DNA of 64,000 nucleotides from Lachnospiraceae bacterium AC2031 (lineage in GTDB: Bacteria > Bacillota > Clostridia > Lachnospirales > Lachnospiraceae): positions 1,488,001 to 1,552,000 of the forward strand of contig JIAB01000001.1 in NCBI GenBank assembly GCA_000687975.1, read 5' to 3'. Made by a program: the position numbers and the translations under genes. The notes beneath the pieces were generated by a model. That model had not been told where the DNA came from. It saw only the letters and a list, made by a program, of their open reading frames with translations, and made no database searches. Positions 33,115-41,997 of the stretch are shown one piece after another. The first letter of the stretch is position 1, and each line of letters opens with the position of its first letter.

Positions 33115-34632
33115 CTAAAGAGCATTTTCAACTTCAAATGGAAGTCTCGCCAGAATGTCTTTCTGCACGTCGATTCCAGGATAAACCTCAACCAGCTTCA
33201 GTCCATTATCTCCCAGCTCGAAGACGCATCTTTCAGTAACATAGATTACTCTCTGACCATTCTTCTTTGCACGCTTAGCTGAGAAGCTGATGCTGCGTAC
33301 ATTCTCAACAAACTTACTTATAGAACCCTCTTCATTGATGATGACCTCTCCATCCTTTTCTTCAACTGAGAGGCCCTTTGTGTCGAAGGTAAGACAGAAC
33401 ACGACCGTTCTGGTCTTCGCTGTGATGTTAGCGAAACCACCAACACCTGCGAATGCGCCAGGACCTTTATGTGCATTTACATTTCCGTACTGATCTACTT
33501 CCATACCGCCCATGAAGCAGATATCAAGACCACCATTGTTGTAAAGATCAAACTGGTTGGCCATGTCATATATTGAATCGGCACCAATTACCGCACCGAA
33601 AACTTTTCCAGATGCAGGGAAACCACCAACGCCGCCAGACTCAACTGTAAGAGTGATCTTGTCCAGCATGCCATTTATCTTGGCATACTTTGTAACGGTC
33701 TCAGGGATTCCAACACCGATATTAACTATATCATCTTCCTTTAATTCCTGAGCAGCTCTCTTACCGATTATCTCAGCGCATGGGTTCACAACACTCTTTG
33801 TCATGGTACGCTTTTCAAGCATTTCAGCCCAGTCCTGCCACTGAGAAAATGGAATCTCAAAACTACCTGTCAGAGACTCATATGCTGCATGTCTAGGCTC
33901 TGGCTTAATAGGAACTATTGCATCAACCAGACAACCAGGAATGATAGTACTGTGTGGACGAGATGGTCTTACAACAAGACGGTCAACCTGAACGATGACA
34001 ATTCCACCATTTGCTTTTACCGCCTGAGCGATAGACAACGCATCACCAGCAGTGAACATATCTTCAAATGATATATTACCCTTTTTGTCTGCGGCAGTGC
34101 CCTTGATGATCGCTACATCAATCTTTGGAAGCTTGTAGTAAAGGAACTCTTCACCATCCAGCTCCACATACTTAACCAGAGAATCATCCTTTGATATGTT
34201 ATTGATACCCGGACCTTCAAGTCGAGGATCCACAAAGATATCAAGTCCAACCTTTGAAAGTGCACCAGGAAGTCCACCTGCCTGAGCACGAAGTGCATGT
34301 GATATACAACCAAGAGGTAGATTATATGCCTCGAAGCGATCCTCCAGAACCAGCTTCTTAGTACTGTACATTGCTCCAAAATGGCCACAGATTATCTTAT
34401 CAACTGCGCCCTCTCGAATATATCCTTCAGCAGCTCTTTCCTCATCCCATACACCAAAACCGGCACTGGAAACGCAGGTAAGATGCTTTGGAGAACCAGT
34501 CTCCTTAAATCTCGCATATATTGCTTCGTGAAGCTCCACTGGATTATCAATTCCAAGAAACGAATTGAACGCCAGAACATCTCCATCCTTGATCAGCTTA
34601 GTTGCCTCATCGGCTGTTAGTATCTTATACAC
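33115..34632 (-). CDS. Acyl-CoA:acetate/3-ketoacid (propionate-type) CoA-transferase, fused alpha and beta domains
   Basis: A 505-residue family I CoA-transferase that moves CoA between short-chain acyl-CoAs and acids through a glutamyl-CoA intermediate. The alpha half (about 1-270) and beta half are fused. The catalytic Glu is in TVESGGVGGFPASG, and GPGAFAGVGGFANI is also conserved. The length of about 510 residues fits the propionate/YdiF-like group. In butyrate- or propionate-forming anaerobes such enzymes finish fermentation. Its exact acid pair cannot be read from sequence. A terminator follows directly. Confidence 0.92.
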   Translation of the reverse strand: MYKILTADEATKLIKDGDVLAFNSFLGIDNPVELHEAIYARFKETGSPKHLTCVSSAGFGVWDEERAAEGYIREGAVDKIICGHFGAMYSTKKLVLEDRFEAYNLPLGCISHALRAQAGGLPGALSKVGLDIFVDPRLEGPGINNISKDDSLVKYVELDGEEFLYYKLPKIDVAIIKGTAADKKGNISFEDMFTAGDALSIAQAVKANGGIVIVQVDRLVVRPSRPHSTIIPGCLVDAIVPIKPEPRHAAYESLTGSFEIPFSQWQDWAEMLEKRTMTKSVVNPCAEIIGKRAAQELKEDDIVNIGVGIPETVTKYAKINGMLDKITLTVESGGVGGFPASGKVFGAVIGADSIYDMANQFDLYNNGGLDICFMGGMEVDQYGNVNAHKGPGAFAGVGGFANITAKTRTVVFCLTFDTKGLSVEEKDGEVIINEEGSISKFVENVRSISFSAKRAKKNGQRVIYVTERCVFELGDNGLKLVEVYPGIDVQKDILARLPFEVENAL

Positions 34633-34656
34633 CGTATTTTCCTATCCTTCAATTTT

Positions 34657-35304
34657 TTATTTCGTATTATATACTAACCGTCCAAACTTGCCAACATAAG
34701 GTTTCTTGTAGAGTGCCATAGATACTCCATAATACATAAGTGGTGTTAAGAGACAGGTAACAAATGCCATAGCAACAAGGATCTTATTATCTGAGCAAAG
34801 AACCCCTATCTTATTAAATCCGTCCCAGGTTGAAAAAAGAATTGATGCAAAAAGAGGAATTGCACAGAATATTCCAAGTGCCATAATCTTATATAAAACA
34901 GCAACACATAATATCTCTAAAACCTGAAATACCATATAGGACACAAGATATAAATCCAGATTTTCCTCTACCCCAAGTGCATATGCCAGCGCTGTTCTTA
35001 GAATACAGAAGGAGACGAAGCCTATCATGTTACATATCAGAATTATAATTGCCATGTTCTTTGTCATCATTTTCTTATAGCCTTCTGACGACTGAATCAC
35101 ACCAGAGACTGTAACTGCTGTTATCTGAGCAACAATATAACCACTCAGATAATTTGCCCAGAATCCTCCCAACAACTGATGGCTTCTAAATGGAACTGGA
35201 AAGCTTGTAATTAAGCCCGTCCCCAAAAACAGAAATATTGCTATTATATTAAATACATAATTCTGTGTATATTTTAATAACTTAAGAGAATCTCTAATCT
35301 TCAT
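34657..35304 (-). CDS. ABC transporter membrane protein (YtrC/D-like) 2
   Basis: A 215-residue membrane protein with about six hydrophobic segments. The start at 35304 (MKIRDSLKLLKYTQ) follows GGAGG by nine bases and overlaps the end of the previous gene by 11 bases. It is the last gene of the GntR-ATPase-permease-permease operon. With the similar-sized upstream protein it would form the channel. I recognise no close family; the call rests on topology and operon context. Confidence 0.75.
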   Translation of the reverse strand: MKIRDSLKLLKYTQNYVFNIIAIFLFLGTGLITSFPVPFRSHQLLGGFWANYLSGYIVAQITAVTVSGVIQSSEGYKKMMTKNMAIIILICNMIGFVSFCILRTALAYALGVEENLDLYLVSYMVFQVLEILCVAVLYKIMALGIFCAIPLFASILFSTWDGFNKIGVLCSDNKILVAMAFVTCLLTPLMYYGVSMALYKKPYVGKFGRLVYNTK

Positions 35305-35956
35305 ACCATTTAACCTCCACAAGAGTTCTTAGACTCTTCAAACTCATAACAGTAAAAACTATTCCAGGAATTAGATAACTTCCACACAGTATCCAGATAA
35401 ACACCAGCGAACCACTAGCAACTCCAATTGCAGCAGGAATCCCAAGCATCAACATAACGGTTATAAGAATTGTTATTTCATCATTATTCGAAGTATCCCT
35501 GCTCACCTGTATCAACAGAGTAGATATCATATAGAAAGTGAAAAATCCGAGACAAGCTGATGAAACTATCCTATCCATCATATCCATGTAATGCCCTGAA
35601 ATCATAGCCACTAAAACGATACCGCCAAATGTGATCACGCCCTGAAAAAGACGAAGCAGCATCTCTGCATGAATCACTCCCTGGATCAGTTCTTTCCCTT
35701 TAGTTGACGACTTAAGCAATTCCTCACTCTTTCCCTTTTCAGCAAATATAGGACCAACTGTAAGTCTGTCAGCAAAAGCATCAACAAGAACCGACACAAA
35801 AGGTGTACTGATAAGAAGAGCCAAAACTCCGCCCAGGTTATAAGTAATACCAGCAAAAAGTATACTCGCGATTATTAGAACGACTGGATAGACTACATAG
35901 CCAAGAAGCCGAATCTTTCTATTAACATATATGTTGTAACTTTTAAATAATCCCAT
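35294..35956 (-). CDS. ABC transporter membrane protein (YtrC/D-like) 1
   Basis: A 220-residue protein with about six hydrophobic segments. A soluble loop near residues 70-90 (GPIFAEKGKSEELLKSSTKGKE) probably faces the cytosol and meets the ATPase. It starts nine bases after the ATPase stop and overlaps the following permease gene. Function is assigned from operon order, which matches YtrA-type systems that respond to cell-wall-active compounds. Confidence 0.76.
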   Translation of the reverse strand: MGLFKSYNIYVNRKIRLLGYVVYPVVLIIASILFAGITYNLGGVLALLISTPFVSVLVDAFADRLTVGPIFAEKGKSEELLKSSTKGKELIQGVIHAEMLLRLFQGVITFGGIVLVAMISGHYMDMMDRIVSSACLGFFTFYMISTLLIQVSRDTSNNDEITILITVMLMLGIPAAIGVASGSLVFIWILCGSYLIPGIVFTVMSLKSLRTLVEVKWYED

Positions 35957-35965
35957 ATCAGACTC

Positions 35966-36871
35966 CTATATCTCAGGCATACTTATTTTTGAGTTCTGCT
36001 TCATTATTGCAACACTTATATCAAAGAGCCCCGGTGTATCAAACTCAACTTCCATACCAGCAAACTTATCCAGATTCTCAGAAAGCGCAACTCCTTCAAA
36101 TCCAAAACTGTTAGCCTGACAGGTTACAAGATGTGGCTTTGCTGATGAGATATATTCCTTATCTCCCTTAACAATTATGTACTTCTCTTTAAGATCGGTA
36201 ACAAAGCCCTGCTCCATAATATGTCCATCGTCGACGATGATTATGTAGTCAGTAACATTTTCCATGTCCGAAATGTTGTGGGTTGAAAACACTACTGATC
36301 TGTCACCATCACCTTCAGCAAGATATGCTCTTATCATATCTCCCAGCATGTCTCTCATCAGCGGATCAAGTGGTGATGCAGGCTCATCCAGAAGAAGAAG
36401 CTTTGTATCTCTGGCAAAAACTGTAGCAAGCATAAGCTTCATCAGATTACCGTCGGACAGCTTTGATACTACCTTGCCAGTCCTGCCAAATATAGTCTCA
36501 TCTATATTAAGAGACTTGCAGATATTATCGAACTTATCAGCATTAAAGCTATTGAAGAGAACACCCATAAGTTCCCTCACCTGATTGCCATTCCAGTAAG
36601 GAAGGAAGAAATTCTTAGTTCCTGTATAACCGATGGCATCCTTCACACCGCTGTCCTCTATATGACTCTGGCCATCGAAGTAAGTAACATCTCCCTTACC
36701 ATCTCTTCTTATTCCTGCCAGCATATTTATAAGAGTAGTTTTACCGGCTCCATTCTCTCCGATCAGGGCTGTTGCAAAACCCTTTGGAATGTGAAGCTCC
36801 GGAATCTCCAGCTTAAAGTTCTTAAAACTTTTTTCAATCCCCTGTCCTGTTATAACATCTTCGTAATTCAT
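35966..36871 (-). CDS. ABC transporter ATP-binding protein of the YtrA-linked type
   Basis: A 301-residue ATPase. Walker A is GENGAGKTT, Walker B is LLLLDEPASPLDP and the H-loop lies in VVFSTHNIS. The signature motif is altered to LSDGN where LSGGQ is usual. A C-terminal extension of about 80 residues follows the H-loop. It lies 49 bases after the GntR regulator and before two membrane proteins, and all four read in one direction. Confidence 0.92.
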   Translation of the reverse strand: MNYEDVITGQGIEKSFKNFKLEIPELHIPKGFATALIGENGAGKTTLINMLAGIRRDGKGDVTYFDGQSHIEDSGVKDAIGYTGTKNFFLPYWNGNQVRELMGVLFNSFNADKFDNICKSLNIDETIFGRTGKVVSKLSDGNLMKLMLATVFARDTKLLLLDEPASPLDPLMRDMLGDMIRAYLAEGDGDRSVVFSTHNISDMENVTDYIIIVDDGHIMEQGFVTDLKEKYIIVKGDKEYISSAKPHLVTCQANSFGFEGVALSENLDKFAGMEVEFDTPGLFDISVAIMKQNSKISMPEI

Positions 36872-36920
36872 ATCTATCCTCTCATTCTATTCATCAGATC
36901 CCTCAATATATTCGGGATAT

Positions 36921-37295
36921 TTACTCATTCATAAGTGCCTGTAAGGTCTTCAGTGTTTCCCTTAATTCCTTATCAGAAAGCCCCGCAATCTTCGACGCCT
37001 TTATAGCTTCAGTAAGTGCCTCTTCCACTCGGCGCATATGCTGCTCCTTTAAGAGCTCACTGTCCTGTGCATTTACAAGGAAGCCTTTTCCCTGAACCGC
37101 CGTAACAAGTCCCTCGGCAGCCAATTCCTCATAGGCCTTCATTGTAGTGATGACACTTATTCTCAGTTCCTGAGCCAGACCTCTTATAGAAGGCAGATAC
37201 TCACCTTCCTTTATCTTGCCAGCCAGAATATCACTCTTCAGCTGTTCAGCTATCTGTTTATATATCGGAATACTGGAGTTTTGTAATATCTTCAT
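36921..37295 (-). CDS. GntR-family regulator of the YtrA subfamily
   Basis: A 124-residue repressor-type protein. The winged helix occupies residues 8-75 (IPIYKQIAEQLKSDILAGKI, LPSIRGLAQELRISVITTMKAYEELAAEGL), followed by a short helical tail for dimerisation, as in YtrA. I chose ATG 37295 with GGGAGG seven bases upstream; the in-frame TTG at 37310 overlaps that site. It is the first gene of the ABC operon, and its promoter carries an inverted repeat, so autorepression relieved by an envelope stress is expected. Confidence 0.92.
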   Translation of the reverse strand: MKILQNSSIPIYKQIAEQLKSDILAGKIKEGEYLPSIRGLAQELRISVITTMKAYEELAAEGLVTAVQGKGFLVNAQDSELLKEQHMRRVEEALTEAIKASKIAGLSDKELRETLKTLQALMNE

Positions 37296-37319
37296 TCTGA
37301 ATCCTCCCAACTGTTTATG

Positions 37320-37353
37320 TGTTATATATACAGCATATAACAGTAAATGTCAA
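37320..37353 (-). promoter_or_regulatory. Promoter of the GntR-ABC operon with overlapping operator
   Basis: On the minus strand TTGACA (37353-37348), 17 bases, then TATATA (37330-37325). TGTTATAT-n7-ATATAACA (37320-37342) spans spacer and -10, exactly where a GntR repressor would block polymerase. Confidence 0.85.
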
Positions 37354-37388
37354 TACCCTTAAGGAAACGTTAAGGATAGATCACATTT

Positions 37389-38354
37389 TTATCCCTCTAT
37401 AGCCTTTAACAAACCATCTAAATTTGTAAGATGCAGGTAATGACCTCCATCTACAATTTTAACTTCGCCATTACATTTTTCTACAATATCACTATGCAGC
37501 TGTTCCCACTCAGGAATCTGATCACAGTTATCTTTTGAGAGAATATATAACACCTTAACACTCTTTGGAAATGTCATATCATAGCAGTCCCTCATGTTGT
37601 CCGCCATCTTCTTTCCTTCTCGAAGCTGGGTATCATTCATCTGATCAGTGGTATATAGCGCCAGCATAGTATCTTTATCATCATCCCTTATAGTAGGAAT
37701 CTGTTCCAGCACAGAATCAAAACTTACCTCTGTTAATATTCGGTATATTCCTGTATCAACAAGAGTGTACTTAAGCGCTCTGTTGATCTTATACTGCACA
37801 TCAGGCTGTGTAAAAGTATTATCAATATCTATCTGTCTCGGAACCGAAGCATCAATTCCAATAAATGCTTCAACCTCGTTCTCATACATGTTGCAGTATT
37901 TAAGCGCATATATTCCAGCGATGGAATGGCCGATCAGTGTATATCTGTCATATCCCAGACTGGCCATAAGCCCATGCAGCTCCACGCAGTAATTTTCAGC
38001 ACTTCGTTCACGAGTTGTCCCATCACTAAGTCCAACTCCCAGGGGTTCAACTATAAGAATGTCGTATCTGTCACTCAGTCTCTTAGCTAAGGTATCAAAC
38101 TCAAAATGCGCCGACGAGCAGCCATATCCTGGAAGTATAACTGCCAGATCTTCCACCCCATTATCATAAAAAGTGTAGTTAATCCTTTCTCCTTCGGGAG
38201 TGGTGTAATACTCGCCATAGGCATCCTCAACCAGCTTCTCATCTCTGGCACTGAGGATAACATTTCTCACTGACGTAACTCCAACCAGCACTGCAAGTAT
38301 TAACAATAAAATACAAAAGATTCTTAATCCTTTAAAAACTTTAGTTTTGTTCAT
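37389..38354 (-). CDS. Membrane-anchored alpha/beta hydrolase
   Basis: A 321-residue hydrolase. One N-terminal membrane segment (about 9-29) anchors it with the catalytic domain outside. LPGYGCSSAHFEFD resembles the oxyanion loop, and GHSIAG carries the nucleophile Ser. A late His in DGGHYLHL completes the triad. The start at 38354 follows GAGG and lies 13 bases inside the TetR-family gene, so translation is coupled to that regulator. A structurally similar protein is encoded at 51585. The substrate is unknown. Confidence 0.85.
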   Translation of the reverse strand: MNKTKVFKGLRIFCILLLILAVLVGVTSVRNVILSARDEKLVEDAYGEYYTTPEGERINYTFYDNGVEDLAVILPGYGCSSAHFEFDTLAKRLSDRYDILIVEPLGVGLSDGTTRERSAENYCVELHGLMASLGYDRYTLIGHSIAGIYALKYCNMYENEVEAFIGIDASVPRQIDIDNTFTQPDVQYKINRALKYTLVDTGIYRILTEVSFDSVLEQIPTIRDDDKDTMLALYTTDQMNDTQLREGKKMADNMRDCYDMTFPKSVKVLYILSKDNCDQIPEWEQLHSDIVEKCNGEVKIVDGGHYLHLTNLDGLLKAIEG

Positions 38355-39027
38355 TCTTTTTCCTCGTTTCATTATAGCCAACCATAGCGAGGCAGGTCTT
38401 ATAAAACGCGGTAATTGATTCCTTTAGATTATAATCTGTTGAAGGATCCATGCTCTTCTCAATAGAGTACTGAAGTGCGATTCCCTTATAAACAGTCATC
38501 AGATAGTTGATGAGATCAGCTGTTTTCAAGACAGGCTTTATAGTCTTCTTCTTTTTCTCCGCCTCTATATACTCAGCCAGACTGTTGATAAGATAAGCAA
38601 CACTTTCATTTCCCTGTTCACCAGCAAGAGCCATGATATTCTTTACCCTCTCAGGCTCAGTGATACACAGAATATCGAACTGGATCTCCAGCGAAAAAAC
38701 ATCCATCTCACGGGAAGTAATGTATTCGAAAAGAAAGTCCGCTAAACGTTTAAATGTCATCTTCGGCGAACTGTTCTTCGAAGTATCGAAGATCTTCTTC
38801 ACATCCTCTACATAAGAATTATCCTCATTAATCCGCTTGATAAGATCCGCCAGTATCTGGTCAAGACTGTCATAATACCTATAGATAGCCCCTCTTGCCA
38901 TACCAGCTCTTTCTCTGACATCCATGAGAGTCATGTTACTTATAGGCTTTTCAAGTGCAATCTTATACGCCGAATCAATTATCTCATTTCTTTTTTGGGT
39001 ATAATACTCCTCACTTACTTTTGGCAT
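38341..39027 (-). CDS. TetR-family regulator
   Basis: A 228-residue regulator. The N-terminal helix-turn-helix (residues about 10-58, MTLMDVRERAGMARGAIYRYYDSLDQI) is typical, and the all-helical C-terminal domain is variable. AAGGAGAA precedes the ATG. It overlaps and presumably controls the membrane-anchored hydrolase downstream. Two near-identical palindromes lie 23-60 bases upstream and should be its operators. Confidence 0.92.
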   Translation of the reverse strand: MPKVSEEYYTQKRNEIIDSAYKIALEKPISNMTLMDVRERAGMARGAIYRYYDSLDQILADLIKRINEDNSYVEDVKKIFDTSKNSSPKMTFKRLADFLFEYITSREMDVFSLEIQFDILCITEPERVKNIMALAGEQGNESVAYLINSLAEYIEAEKKKKTIKPVLKTADLINYLMTVYKGIALQYSIEKSMDPSTDYNLKESITAFYKTCLAMVGYNETRKKNEQN

Positions 39028-39049
39028 ATTGTTCTCCTTGTTTTAAAAA

Positions 39050-39087
39050 TGAACCGCGGTTCACTATTAAAAGTGAACTGCGGTTCA
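39050..39087. promoter_or_regulatory. Double TetR-type operator
   Basis: TGAACCGCGGTTCA (39050-39063) and TGAACTGCGGTTCA (39074-39087) are palindromes with centres 24 bases apart. The first is perfect and the second has one mismatch. Together they also form a larger inverted repeat. Their place before the TetR-family gene supports autoregulation. Confidence 0.88.
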
Positions 39088-39203
39088 TTTTATAACACAG
39101 GATTTCATATGTCAATCTCTTTTTATGATCTGGGCATGCCAAATTTTACTTTTTTTCAAAGATACGATAAAATATAGACATATTGTTATTGGGGTGAACA
39201 CAT

Positions 39204-40850
39204 ATGGAAAAGAAGGCTGTTGTAAAGAAAATTATAATGGTCATTTTATTGGTTGCCGCAGTAACTGCGGCATTCTTTTTTTTAGTGCGTCCTTATAAGA
39301 AGACTGTCGCTAAACGCACACATGAAAGCATCGTTTCTTACATAGATGTCAACCTAAGTTATGAAGAAGATTCATATGATAAGTACATTAGTGAAATAAC
39401 TGAACTTATGGAACTCCCATACATAACTGATTACGATAAGGGACATCTTTATGAGCGTATAGCTCAGATCTATAAATTCAAGGGAGACACCATAAGTTTC
39501 TACCACTCTCTTGGTAATGCACTCTACTATCTAAACAAATCCGAAGACAAATCCATAGCAGTAAATATTTACGAGGATATAGCAAACTACTATCTGACTG
39601 ATTGCAATCTGGATCAGGCAAAATTATATGCAAATAAGGCAATAGAAACATGTCCTCTTGAAGAGATACAGGATCCTCAGGTTAGATCCTATGCATACAG
39701 AATGCAAGCTATCCTGCTGATAAAGGATGGCAAGCTGGACGAAGCCAAAGAGATGATCGATATCTCAACATCTATTCTTCCAGAAAATGCTGACGCACTC
39801 TGGCATGACTCTTATGTTGCGATCAATGACATGGTTTACGCCTCTCTTGCATATGAAGACGGACGATATGACGATGCCCAAGAGATTCTTGAAAACCATA
39901 AAGAAAGTCCATTCTTCTCATCACCTATTTATGCAGATATAACTACTCGTGATTTTGTATTACCTTATTACGATGTAGCTTGCAAGCTTGCCGCGCAGAA
40001 TAATGATGAAGAAAAACTTATAAGCTACCTTTCTGATTATAAAGCTGCAAGTGAAAAGTTTGGATATTTGAAACAGGAACAAAAGATTCTCACCGAAATA
40101 CTAGAAGGTGATTATAATCTGTCCGAAAAAACAGAGACTGAAATAAATGATCGTAGAATCGAAAACTATGAGACTATCGTAGAAGTACAGAGTGATGACT
40201 ATGCGGCACTTATTACTGAGCCTTTAGAAAGCGGTATCACCGAACAGGCCGAACTAAATGAAGCTCTTGAAGAAGCTCGTCATAAAAACAAGCTCCGTCT
40301 TCTTGATGTTTTTATTGCTCTTACAATTCTTCTGATCATTATCTCTATTGTTTCATATAGTTTAAGAGATCCTCTTACCCACGTTGGCAATAGAAGAAAA
40401 CTTACCTACTGTCTTCTGCCAGGATTAATTTCCTCAAAGAAGGTTTCCTTCATCATGATGGATATAGATAACTTCAAGAGAGTTAATGATACCTATGGTC
40501 ACGATAAAGGTGACGTGGTATTAAAGCGCCTTGGCATCCTACTCAAGCTAATGCATAACCATAAGAACAAATGTTTCCGTTATGGTGGTGAAGAATTTGT
40601 AATGATCGTATACGATAGTGATCCTAATATGGCATTAAGAATCGCTGAAAATATCCGTCGTGATTTCCAGTGGCAAAAATGGGATTTCATGGATGGAGTT
40701 ACTATAAGTCTCGGTGTATCCACAGGACGTCTTTCCCAAAGCACCCTGGTAGAGGCCGATAAGAACCTCTACTATTCCAAGGAACATGGAAAAAATGCTG
40801 TGTCATATACTGTTGATGGTGAGCCTAAGATCGTTTCATCAGAGAACTGA
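39204..40850 (+). CDS. TPR-containing membrane diguanylate cyclase (GGDEF)
   Basis: A 548-residue protein with a membrane segment at about 9-27, an external or periplasm-facing helical TPR-like region (about 40-340; repeats such as ANYYLTDCNLDQAKLYANKAIE), a second membrane segment at about 371-389, and a C-terminal GGDEF domain. The active site reads GGEEF (in CFRYGGEEFVMIVY), which is catalytically competent. DPLTHVGNRR and MDIDNFKRVNDTYGHDKGD are the usual flanking motifs. It should make cyclic di-GMP in response to an external cue. Its gene is transcribed alone, divergent from the TetR gene. Confidence 0.93.
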   Translation: MEKKAVVKKIIMVILLVAAVTAAFFFLVRPYKKTVAKRTHESIVSYIDVNLSYEEDSYDKYISEITELMELPYITDYDKGHLYERIAQIYKFKGDTISFYHSLGNALYYLNKSEDKSIAVNIYEDIANYYLTDCNLDQAKLYANKAIETCPLEEIQDPQVRSYAYRMQAILLIKDGKLDEAKEMIDISTSILPENADALWHDSYVAINDMVYASLAYEDGRYDDAQEILENHKESPFFSSPIYADITTRDFVLPYYDVACKLAAQNNDEEKLISYLSDYKAASEKFGYLKQEQKILTEILEGDYNLSEKTETEINDRRIENYETIVEVQSDDYAALITEPLESGITEQAELNEALEEARHKNKLRLLDVFIALTILLIIISIVSYSLRDPLTHVGNRRKLTYCLLPGLISSKKVSFIMMDIDNFKRVNDTYGHDKGDVVLKRLGILLKLMHNHKNKCFRYGGEEFVMIVYDSDPNMALRIAENIRRDFQWQKWDFMDGVTISLGVSTGRLSQSTLVEADKNLYYSKEHGKNAVSYTVDGEPKIVSSEN

Positions 40851-40960
40851 CTTTCTTATCAAGAAGGCTGAGAGCGTAAAGCTTCTTACAAATTTCAAAA
40901 AATCTGTCTTCATACTTAGATAAAAAAATTCAAACACCCCCATGGGTTCTCCTTTTATCT

Positions 40961-41500
40961 TTAATCATTCCAGATACAATAATATTCATCGTCATCATCC
41001 CAAGGTGTATTACCCTCTGATGGACCGACGTACTTGACCTCATCACCACGTATGATAATAGAGCACTGATGTTCCGGCTCCCAAGGACATTCTGTTTCTA
41101 TACAATAACCTATCTCCTCAACATCTGTTTCATCTTCTGGGAGTTCAACATACAATCGAGGACGAGACAGACAAGTTATCAAAGATTCTTTAGAATTATA
41201 TACCTCTACTGCCTTTTCTGTATCAGCAACTATATCATCATATATGTCCATCTCTTTCCACTCGTCATACATGAATAACATAAACTTTGCCAGCTTCTCT
41301 TGAATGTCATCAAGTATCCCCTGGTTTTCATTTAATTTATTATAATGCTCAACACATTTCTCAGCATATTTCTTCGATTCCTCCGAATCGGAAAATATAG
41401 TAATACTCATTTCCTCCTGAAACAAGGATTTCGAATCGAACTTTCCTTTAAGCCATCCCATATCATTATCATCTGGTTTCAAATCTCTAATTACTGACAT
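40961..41500 (-). CDS. DUF6985-like acidic protein, possible immunity protein
   Basis: A 179-residue acidic cytosolic protein. C-terminal features (IETECPWEPEHQCSIIIRGD, then EVKYVGPSEGNTPW and an acidic tail) resemble DUF6985 proteins, often found as solitary immunity-like genes. The start at 41500 follows AAGGTGA by five bases; a longer frame has no site. It has no toxin gene beside it. The assignment rests on pattern memory only. Confidence 0.6.
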   Translation of the reverse strand: MSVIRDLKPDDNDMGWLKGKFDSKSLFQEEMSITIFSDSEESKKYAEKCVEHYNKLNENQGILDDIQEKLAKFMLFMYDEWKEMDIYDDIVADTEKAVEVYNSKESLITCLSRPRLYVELPEDETDVEEIGYCIETECPWEPEHQCSIIIRGDEVKYVGPSEGNTPWDDDDEYYCIWND

Positions 41501-41567
41501 ACTACTCACCTTTATTATTTCCTTTACTAACATATCAAAAGTTCACATAGTTATTATCTACAATAAA

Positions 41568-41602
41568 AGGAACGTTTCAAGTTCTTAACTTAAAGCGTTC
41601 CT
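41568..41602 (-). terminator. Terminator of small membrane-protein gene 1
   Basis: AGGAACG..TTTCAAGTT pairs with AACTTAAAG..CGTTCCT with a 3-base loop. The minus strand continues into TTTTATTG. It ends the 41627 gene. Confidence 0.85.
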
Positions 41603-41626
41603 CATAACCTTCACTATTTATTCAAA

Positions 41627-41854
41627 CTAAGCAATCACTTCGTTCTTCTTCTCTTTCTTTTGTTTCTCAAGTGCTAAATATGACCAATAACCTGTCTGTA
41701 CACATGCAAGTAATGATGCCTCTCCAATTGTGCGGCTATCTCTAGTAACAACTCCGTAAATCATCATACCAACTATTGCGATAAGAGCCACTACCATAGC
41801 TGCTTTTACTACCATCTTTCCTGTGATTACTACTTCCTTCTTTGAATTATTCAT
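41627..41854 (-). CDS. Small membrane protein 1 of a three-member set
   Basis: A 75-residue protein with a polar start (MNNSKKEVVITGK), one hydrophobic helix, the motif DSRTIGEASLLA, a second hydrophobic stretch and a basic tail ending KKEKKNEVIA. The start is the second ATG of the sequence ATGGAGGATATAACAATG, whose GGAGG is the ribosome site. The protein at 63305 shares KKEVV, GEAS and the KKNEV tail; that at 54288 shares only the KKNEV tail. All three share the upstream region. Function unknown; two-helix small proteins of this kind may be toxins, immunity proteins or membrane-stress regulators. Confidence 0.8.
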   Translation of the reverse strand: MNNSKKEVVITGKMVVKAAMVVALIAIVGMMIYGVVTRDSRTIGEASLLACVQTGYWSYLALEKQKKEKKNEVIA

Positions 41855-41986
41855 TGTTATATCCTCCATAATCTTATTATTTATTTCTGCGATTTGTTCG
41901 CGTTTCTTTATCTTATGTATGGATAATACAACAACATTTATTCTTACGTTGCAATTCTGTTGTGAATGAATCAAAAGATGTCGCGA
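41855..41986 (-). promoter_or_regulatory. Conserved about 130-bp leader, copy 1
   Basis: Read on the minus strand, the segments TTCACAACAGAATT, TAAGAATA, TGTTGTTGTAT, CGCGAACAAATCGCAGAAAT and the start ATGGAGGATATAACAATG recur in this order at 54573 and 63539. ACAACA and TGTTGT form inverted repeats. Conservation is at DNA level, because the reading frame differs in copy 2. Confidence 0.75.
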
Positions 41987-41997
41987 CTGGTTATTTA

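Noticed and set aside
37357-37376. CCTTAA-n7-TTAAGG upstream of the GntR promoter as a terminator
   Set aside because: The stem is six bases, AT-rich and lacks a T-run. It could be part of a regulatory site but nothing decides it.
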